DNA from: Chara braunii
Lineage: Eukaryota; Streptophyta; Charophyceae; Charales; Characeae
Assembly: GCA_003427395.1 (NCBI GenBank)
Contig: BFEA01000047.1
Coordinates: forward strand, 2,083,259 to 2,117,993
Direction: 5' to 3'
Length of the DNA stretch: 34,735 bases
Positions 29,523 to 34,735 of this stretch are shown here, in pieces; position 1 is the first letter of the stretch; the number at the start of each line of letters is the position of its first letter. The position numbers and the translations under genes are program-made. The notes under the pieces were generated by a model. That model was given only the letters and a program-made list of their open reading frames with translations. It did no database searches and had not been told where the DNA came from.

Positions 29523-30115
29523 ATGACGGGAGAACACGGACCGAAAAGTAGATTATTTTTTTTATGACTCTAAGAGTAATGAATGAGGCGAGACCAAAAT
29601 GGTTTCTGCTCGAGAATGTTTTCTCAATGAAATGGGAAGATAAATTTGAGATTACGAAGCACTTAAGGGGAGTTGTGCCTGGGCTCGCTGATTCGAAGTG
29701 AGTATCACCACAGCAAAGGCGACGGTTGTACTAGATGAACATCTCCCTCCCGGAGCAAATGTCTGACATTGAGTTGCATCCGAAAACTTGCCTACAAATT
29801 GTTATCAACAAAGCCAAGGCATAAAATGAGAAAACCAATTGTGTTATGACAACAAATTGTCACCCTGGGAATAAAGACAGCATACCAGTAGTTAAGTGCA
29901 TGAAGCGAGGAGAGCCTCGTCTGCTTTATGTTACTGAAGGCGAAAGAATTATGGGCTGCCCTGCTGGGTATACAGAGTTGACTGAAGAGGAAGTTCGCGT
30001 CTCGACTCAGGGAAAGATAAAGAGGCAGAGCTATGACGGAAATGAGCAACCTGGTCTAAGCTGTAGAACCTTCGACTCCGTCATACCCTCCTCCACCCCA
30101 AGGAGCGAAAGCTAA
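29523..30115 (+). pseudogene. DNMT3-like cytosine methyltransferase, C-terminal half
   Basis: One frame from about 29564 to 30115, with an adjoining piece in another frame from 29523, gives the C-terminal half of a C5 cytosine methyltransferase. In order: RLFF before a T run that shifts the frame; MNEARPKWFLLENVFSM with the ENV of motif VI (Glu at 29612), followed by a segment that tracks DNMT3 (ENV, then DK, then a PG/PV turn, then SK or AK); VSPQQRRRLY at 29702-29731, the QxRxR of motif VIII; TTNCHPGN and IPVV, as in the DNMT3 target-recognition part; and TEGERIMGCPAGYTE, the motif IX region. In-frame stops lie at 29699 TGA, 29732 TAG (Trp expected) and 29822 TAA. There is no intron although several motifs are spanned, so it arose by retrotransposition or was always an element gene. 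Motifs I and IV (with the catalytic PC) are not seen upstream, where the 63-bp repeat begins. It is inactive. It lies inside the element, 155 bases before the 3' LTR. Confidence 0.65.
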
Positions 30116-30252
30116 GGAAAACTTTGAGAAAGAAATTAGAAAAGAATAAAACGGACTCTGACAAACTAACCATCCGTAACATCTCACATCCCTCTCTCAT
30201 CTATCCTCCAAAAACTCACTAACAAGAGATTGGTGCGCGATGAGGACATCGT

Positions 30253-30270
30253 GAAAGAGTGGGTGGAATG
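30253..30270 (+). promoter_or_regulatory. Candidate polypurine tract
   Basis: GAAAGAGTGGGTGGAATG directly precedes the TGTCGGG start of the 3' LTR. It is purine-rich with four T, so it is an imperfect tract, but the position is right for plus-strand priming. Confidence 0.4.
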
Positions 30271-30820
30271 TGTCGGGACTGGTGAGTCCCGAATAACTTC
30301 CCATCACTTGAGAGACCGAATATGGACGAACTGTGCATAATAGAGAAATCCAGAGTGAGACGAGATAAAGGATTAAGTCGCAGGAGGGAGTAATGCTCTG
30401 GGGCGAGAACCATAGAGGGAAAGAACTAAGCGACAACAAGCGAGCGAGCGCAAAAACAGGGGCACGTAGAACGTAGCAGAATGTCGGGAGGGTCATCGGA
30501 ATGCAATAAGACTAAGGCCAAAGGGCCCTTTGAACTAGCAATTGCACCGCAATAGCAATAAGGGAATGAGGAAGTCAAGGGATGAGCAGCCAAAAGCCGC
30601 GGGAAGCAAGGAAATGAAGGGCCAACGTGGGGGCCACCTACGGGAGCCTCGGAGCGGAAGCCCACGACCAAAGAGATCGGCACGCACAAGGCGCGGGGAA
30701 AGACTAAGGAGAGGGGTCGCTATGGGGCGACAAGACGCCCAAGGGGCATGGGACACCTCGGGGAATGACACTCGGGGCCACGTGAGACTAAGTAAAAATA
30801 ATGGTATCTCGGGCGAAATG

Positions 30821-31106
30821 TGTCAGGGACCGCCGACGAGACTAAGTGTCGGGGAACACCGACGGGACTAGGTGTCGGGAACCGCCGACGGGACTAAGAG
30901 TGTAGGACCGCCGACGGGACTAAGTGTCGGGGACCGCCGACGGGACTAAGTGTCGGGGACCACCGGCGGGACTAAGTGTCGGGGACCGCCGACGGGACTA
31001 AGTGTCGGGGACCACCGGCGGGACTAGGTGGGGGGGACCGCCGACGGGACTAAGTGTCGGGGACCACCGGCGGGGATAAGTGTCGGGGACCACCAAACGG
31101 GACAAG
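30821..31106 (+). repeat. 26-bp tandem repeat, 11 copies
   Basis: Same unit as at 3889-4044 but five copies more. Units alternate between a GCCGAC and an ACCGGC middle in the central part (about 30925-31080), which suggests amplification of a two-unit block. Confidence 0.85.
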
Positions 31107-31180
31107 TGGCGGGGACATGTGAAAGTCCCAAGAAGAAACGACGGCACCGCATGAGGAAAAAATAATAAATGCAAGCTGCA

Positions 31181-31243
31181 CCGTCAAGATCGACATCTTG
31201 ACGGCCAAGAATATTAGCACCACTAGTGCAAGTACTAGTGGTG
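31181..31243. repeat. Two adjacent inverted repeats (3' LTR)
   Basis: These correspond to 4118-4180. The first has one mismatch (CCGTCAAGATC with CATCTTGACGG); the second (CACCACTAGT with ACTAGTGGTG) is perfect. Confidence 0.85.
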
Positions 31244-34200
31244 ACAAACGGGAAGGTCAAAAGGAAAAGGAAAAGTAAAGAGAACTGAAGTGGGAGGCTT
31301 GGTAGCAATCCGAAAAATCTCAGATCAGCCTCCCTCAAGGAAATAGAGTCAAATAAGACCCTATCTGAAAAATAGCCCTCCGGGAGAAAATCGGAGTAGG
31401 AGGGACCATTGTGGGAGAAATGTAGGAGTAAAGGGAGGCTCATATGGGCATGGGGAGGCTATTATTGCAATCCGAGAAATAACGGACTGCACCTTGGGCA
31501 TAGGGAGGGCCAAAACTAAGAAGAAGAGGCTAGAAAAGAGCCTTAACGGCCACTTGACACTTGGCATGATAGAAAAGAGAGAGAAAAGAAAAGAAAATGT
31601 GGGAGAATAAGACAAAAAGAGTGAGAGGGAGTGAGTGAGTTGACTGTCAGTAGGGACTGCCATAGGTAGGGACTGGCAGGTCCCTACTGTCCAAGAAAGG
31701 AGAAGAAAAGAAAAGAAAAGAAAAGAAAAGAAAAGAAAAGAGAAAAAAACCTTAACGGTAAAAAACGGTCACTTGGGGAGATTCATCCGTGACCAGATTC
31801 ATTCTGGAATATGACGAAGGACTTTGATTTTCTTTGATTTTTGTAGAGAAAATCAAAGAAATTTAAGGCCTCTTGCAACCGGAATAAAATCGAATACATG
31901 CATGAGGAGAAACACATGTTTTAAGTGCATCCGGAGTCAAAATCAAGGTCGGATGCACTTGGGAATTGATCGTTTCTTTTTCTTTTGAGTAAGGGCTAGT
32001 TGTGAGGCATTGGGGCTAAGGAATTGACCCCCATGGCAGTCCAAGTTGCAACGGACTGCATGGGGGAGAGAAAAAACATGTTCTAGGTGCATCCGGAGCC
32101 AATATTGAGTCCGAATGCACTAAAAAATTTAACGCTTCATTTTCTTTTAACATGGGGCTAGTTGTGGGGCTGTAGGTGTAGAAAACAGCCATGACTGCAG
32201 TCCTAGAAATTACGGACTGCATGGGGATACCAAGGCCAAAGGGGAATGGGCTACGGCAAGCTCGAAAGGCTAGAAAGGAGCAATTTCGGCAAGGAGCAAA
32301 TAAGGACGGTAAACGGCAACCGTAAGATGAGATCTCACGACGTAGAAAAATCAGAACACATGTAGAGATGATGGGACCACCAAGGGTAAGGGGGCCCCAA
32401 AAATAAAAATGAGACGCTATCCGGAATGTTGTCGGGGGCCAAATGGGTCCAAATAATAAAAAAATCAGAAAATGGGACATTCGTCGGCGGGACGAGGAAA
32501 TGAAACTGCTATAGAGGAGGATGGTGGGGACTTGGGGTGTCCCAAGGGAACCGTGAGCAAGCACAAGGAATATTTGTGCAAACAAAATGGCACCGTCGAG
32601 ATCAAGAATCTAGACGGCGAAAAATATTAGAACCACTAGTGGGAGCAAGTGGGAGAGCCATGGGAGAAAGAAAAGTAAAATAATGATGCTGAGGAGGCTG
32701 CCCAGCAGTCCGGGATATCTCGGACTAGCTAGGCATAAGAGAATAGAGCCTTGAGAGGCTCAACGTGAGAAAAAGGCTGCCCTTAGAAAATCGGAGCAAA
32801 AGGGGCTAAAAAATTGGCAAACGAGCGCAAAATGGAGCCTCCTAGGAGCATGGGGATGCCATTCTTGGAATCCGAGATGTAACGGCCAAGTAACAACCAT
32901 GGAACTGGCCTTGAATGAGACCTTAGGACCTAGAAAGAGAGTGCACAGCAGTTTGACACTTGTCATAACTGAAATAAAATAAAAAGAAAGAAAAATGAGA
33001 GGAAAGGAGGGAGAATGAGACAAAAGGGGAGAAAAGAGTGGAGGAGAGTGTGCCGGCCTATTGGGACCTGCACAGTAGGGACAGGCTGGTCCCAATTGTG
33101 ACCTCATCCCTCCTAGAATGAGGGAGGGCAATCCGGATTGCAAAGATATGACCCTTGGGGCCGTATCTCAATAAAATCTGAATTAAAAACCTGAAAAATG
33201 AGAGAAAATGCAAAAAGGAAGTGACCGGTTCTCTTTTGGGCCATGGATTTGAGATCAGATCACATGGTAGAGAGAAACTAGCCATTTTTGTGGGCCAGTT
33301 CAAAATGGCTAGCTCCGGAATGAGGTGGCAGCCCAAAATGGAAAGAAAGAAAAGAGGGAAAATGACAAAACAGTGCATTTGGCCTAAAAAGAGAGCTAGA
33401 TGCACCAAAAATTGAAAACTGGACTTAGGGGCTCAAAATTGAATCAAGGGCTACTAGGGGGTAGCTCGAATTATTGCTGGCCTTGGATCTCTGCCAGATC
33501 CAGGGCTGAAAATGTGCCGCCATATGGAAAAATGCTCCGGCCTACTCAAAAGAGGCCGAAACTTGAAAAAATCGAGAAAAAGGCCCACAAGGCGTTTTTC
33601 TTTGAAGCAAAAATGCCCCTTGGGCACTAGGACCCAAGGGGGCAGCATTTGTGAGGCAAAAAGGAGGCCGGAGTAGGCCAAGAGGCAGTCCGAGTTGGTA
33701 CCAACGACTCGGATTGCATGTACATGGCCAAAATGAGGCCCAGGTACCTAAAGGAGGGCCTAGTGAGGGAATTTTGCCTTGGGGGTACCTCGGTTCACCT
33801 CAAGGTTTATGGGGAGGCTCATGGGCTGGCCGGACTGCTGGTTTCAGCCTACATAAGCTGAGGATGTAGTCCGCCACTCTCACATTTGCATGAGGAGTGC
33901 CCATGCTGCCCGAGTGAGCTCACAGGAGCATCTTTACACTTGGAGTGAGGAGGGAGGAGCCCATGTTAGTGCGAGAGCTTAGAGGGGACGAGGAGTTAGT
34001 GGGGAGGACTCTAGAGGATAGTGATGGTGAGTGAGACACTTGGGAGGTGATCCGTCATATCCCTCCTGGGTGTAGGAGAGAAGGAGAGGATAGAGGAACC
34101 CCATTAACCCTCCTAGAGGGGAGGACTCCATAGCCATAGCTGGGGGAGTTTGCCATAGCCAGAGAGAAAGCAAGGGAGGAGGAGAGAAGGGCTTGAAGAA

Positions 34201-34621
34201 AAAGGAAGACATAGCCAAGAGGGGATTGTGCAAGGAGAGGAAGCTTCATCAAGAGGACACCAATGTTAAGAAATCAACAAAGTGAGAGGAAAGAAGAGGT
34301 TTCTTCACCTTCTTCTTCTTCTTCTTCTTCTTCTTCTTCTTCTGCTCCTTCTTCCTCTCCTCCTTCTTTTTCCTCTTCTTCTTCCTCTTCTTCTTCCTCA
34401 CTCATTCCTTCCTCCTAATCTTCTCCCTCCTCTTCATTTTCTCCTTCCTCCTTTTTATTTTCATTCTCTTTGTGTTCCTCCTCTTCTTCTTCATCTCCAT
34501 CTCCTCCATCTCTCTCCCCTTCTCCTCTATCCTCTCTTATTTCATCCTCTCTCCTCCATGGGCTACTCAAACTCTCCTCTTTCACTTATACACTAGGGGG
34601 TACTACTCCGATTCATTCATA

Positions 34622-34735
34622 GATGCTTCTTGATGCAATCTTGGTGATTTGGGCTCTCCAAACTTGTGATTTTCACACTCACACTAGTAGGTAGTGTAGC
34701 GCTTCACACATGGATGCTTCTTGATGCAATCTTGG
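34622..34735 (+). repeat. Start of 90-91-bp satellite in the 3' LTR
   Basis: One full unit (34622-34712) and the beginning of a second, the same satellite as at 7592-8450. The array continues beyond the window. Confidence 0.85.

Larger units (their letters stand above)
30271..34735 (+). repeat. 3' LTR, truncated by window end
   Basis: It matches 3339-7704 in order and orientation, including all inverted-repeat modules, the CTT tract (about 34300-34555) and the first satellite unit (34622). It begins with TCGGGACT (30273-30280) paired with AGTCCCGA (30285-30292), a perfect 8-bp hairpin at the LTR edge that is degraded in the 5' copy. It differs from the 5' LTR in 26-bp repeat number (11 against 6), in loss of TATAAAG, in an AAAAG microsatellite near 31705-31740, and in scattered transitions. 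Confidence 0.85.

Noticed and set aside
29699-29824. U-to-C RNA editing removing the stops
   Set aside because: Such editing is known from organelles of hornworts, lycophytes and ferns, not for nuclear retroelements, and it would not repair the frameshifts or the Trp-to-stop changes.
29690-29850. Intron in the methyltransferase relic (GTGAGT after the SK codons at 29693-29698)
   Set aside because: The sequence looks like a splice donor, but translation continues in the same frame with the expected motif VIII directly behind it, so it is coding sequence with a stop rather than an intron.

Overview
The window looks like repeat-rich nuclear DNA from a plant-lineage eukaryote, most plausibly a charophyte (streptophyte) alga. 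Three things point there: a plant-type tRNA-Asp primer-binding site, a Ty3/gypsy reverse transcriptase of a type I associate with Chara-like algae and basidiomycete fungi, and a DNMT3-like methyltransferase relic inside the retroelement. Retroelement methyltransferases have been reported from charophytes. The species cannot be fixed from sequence alone. No ordinary host gene, tRNA gene or rRNA gene was found.

Layout: (1) 1-3338 is part of an outer LTR retrotransposon: the end of an LTR (to 1596), a tRNA-Asp primer-binding site (1599-1616), a leader, and an unfamiliar accessory ORF (copy E, 2711-3338) cut off in mid-frame. (2) At 3339 a second, giant element has inserted and runs to the window end. 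Its LTR starts TGTCGGG at 3339 and again at 30271. The two copies stay alignable for about 4.4 kb, until the window ends, so the element is at least 31.4 kb. The LTR carries 26-bp repeats, many short inverted repeats, a CTT tract and a 90-91-bp satellite. (3) 8480-11723 is a second satellite array followed by an 87-T run and a CT tract; 11724-14671 is non-coding as far as I can see. (4) 14672-18055 holds four tandem, diverged copies (A-D) of the same unknown protein family seen as copy E. (5) 18521-25051 is a decayed gag-pol that was probably one continuous ORF: capsid, CCHC knuckle, retropepsin, reverse transcriptase, RNase H, and integrase with a GPY/F-like tail. (6) 25410-26403 is a decayed unknown 3' ORF behind a TATA box. 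(7) 26404-29522 is mainly tandem repeats. (8) 29523-30115 is an intronless, interrupted C-terminal half of a DNMT3-family cytosine methyltransferase, directly before the purine-rich tract and 3' LTR.

Read as a system, the inner element is an unusually large Ty3/gypsy retrotransposon with at least three kinds of cargo beyond gag-pol: a multiplied upstream ORF family, a 3' ORF, and a DNA methyltransferase. It is now inactive. The in-frame stops whose original residue can be guessed are mostly explained by single C-to-T or G-to-A transitions, as expected from cytosine deamination in methylated DNA. All identity and divergence statements are by-eye readings, not computed alignments.
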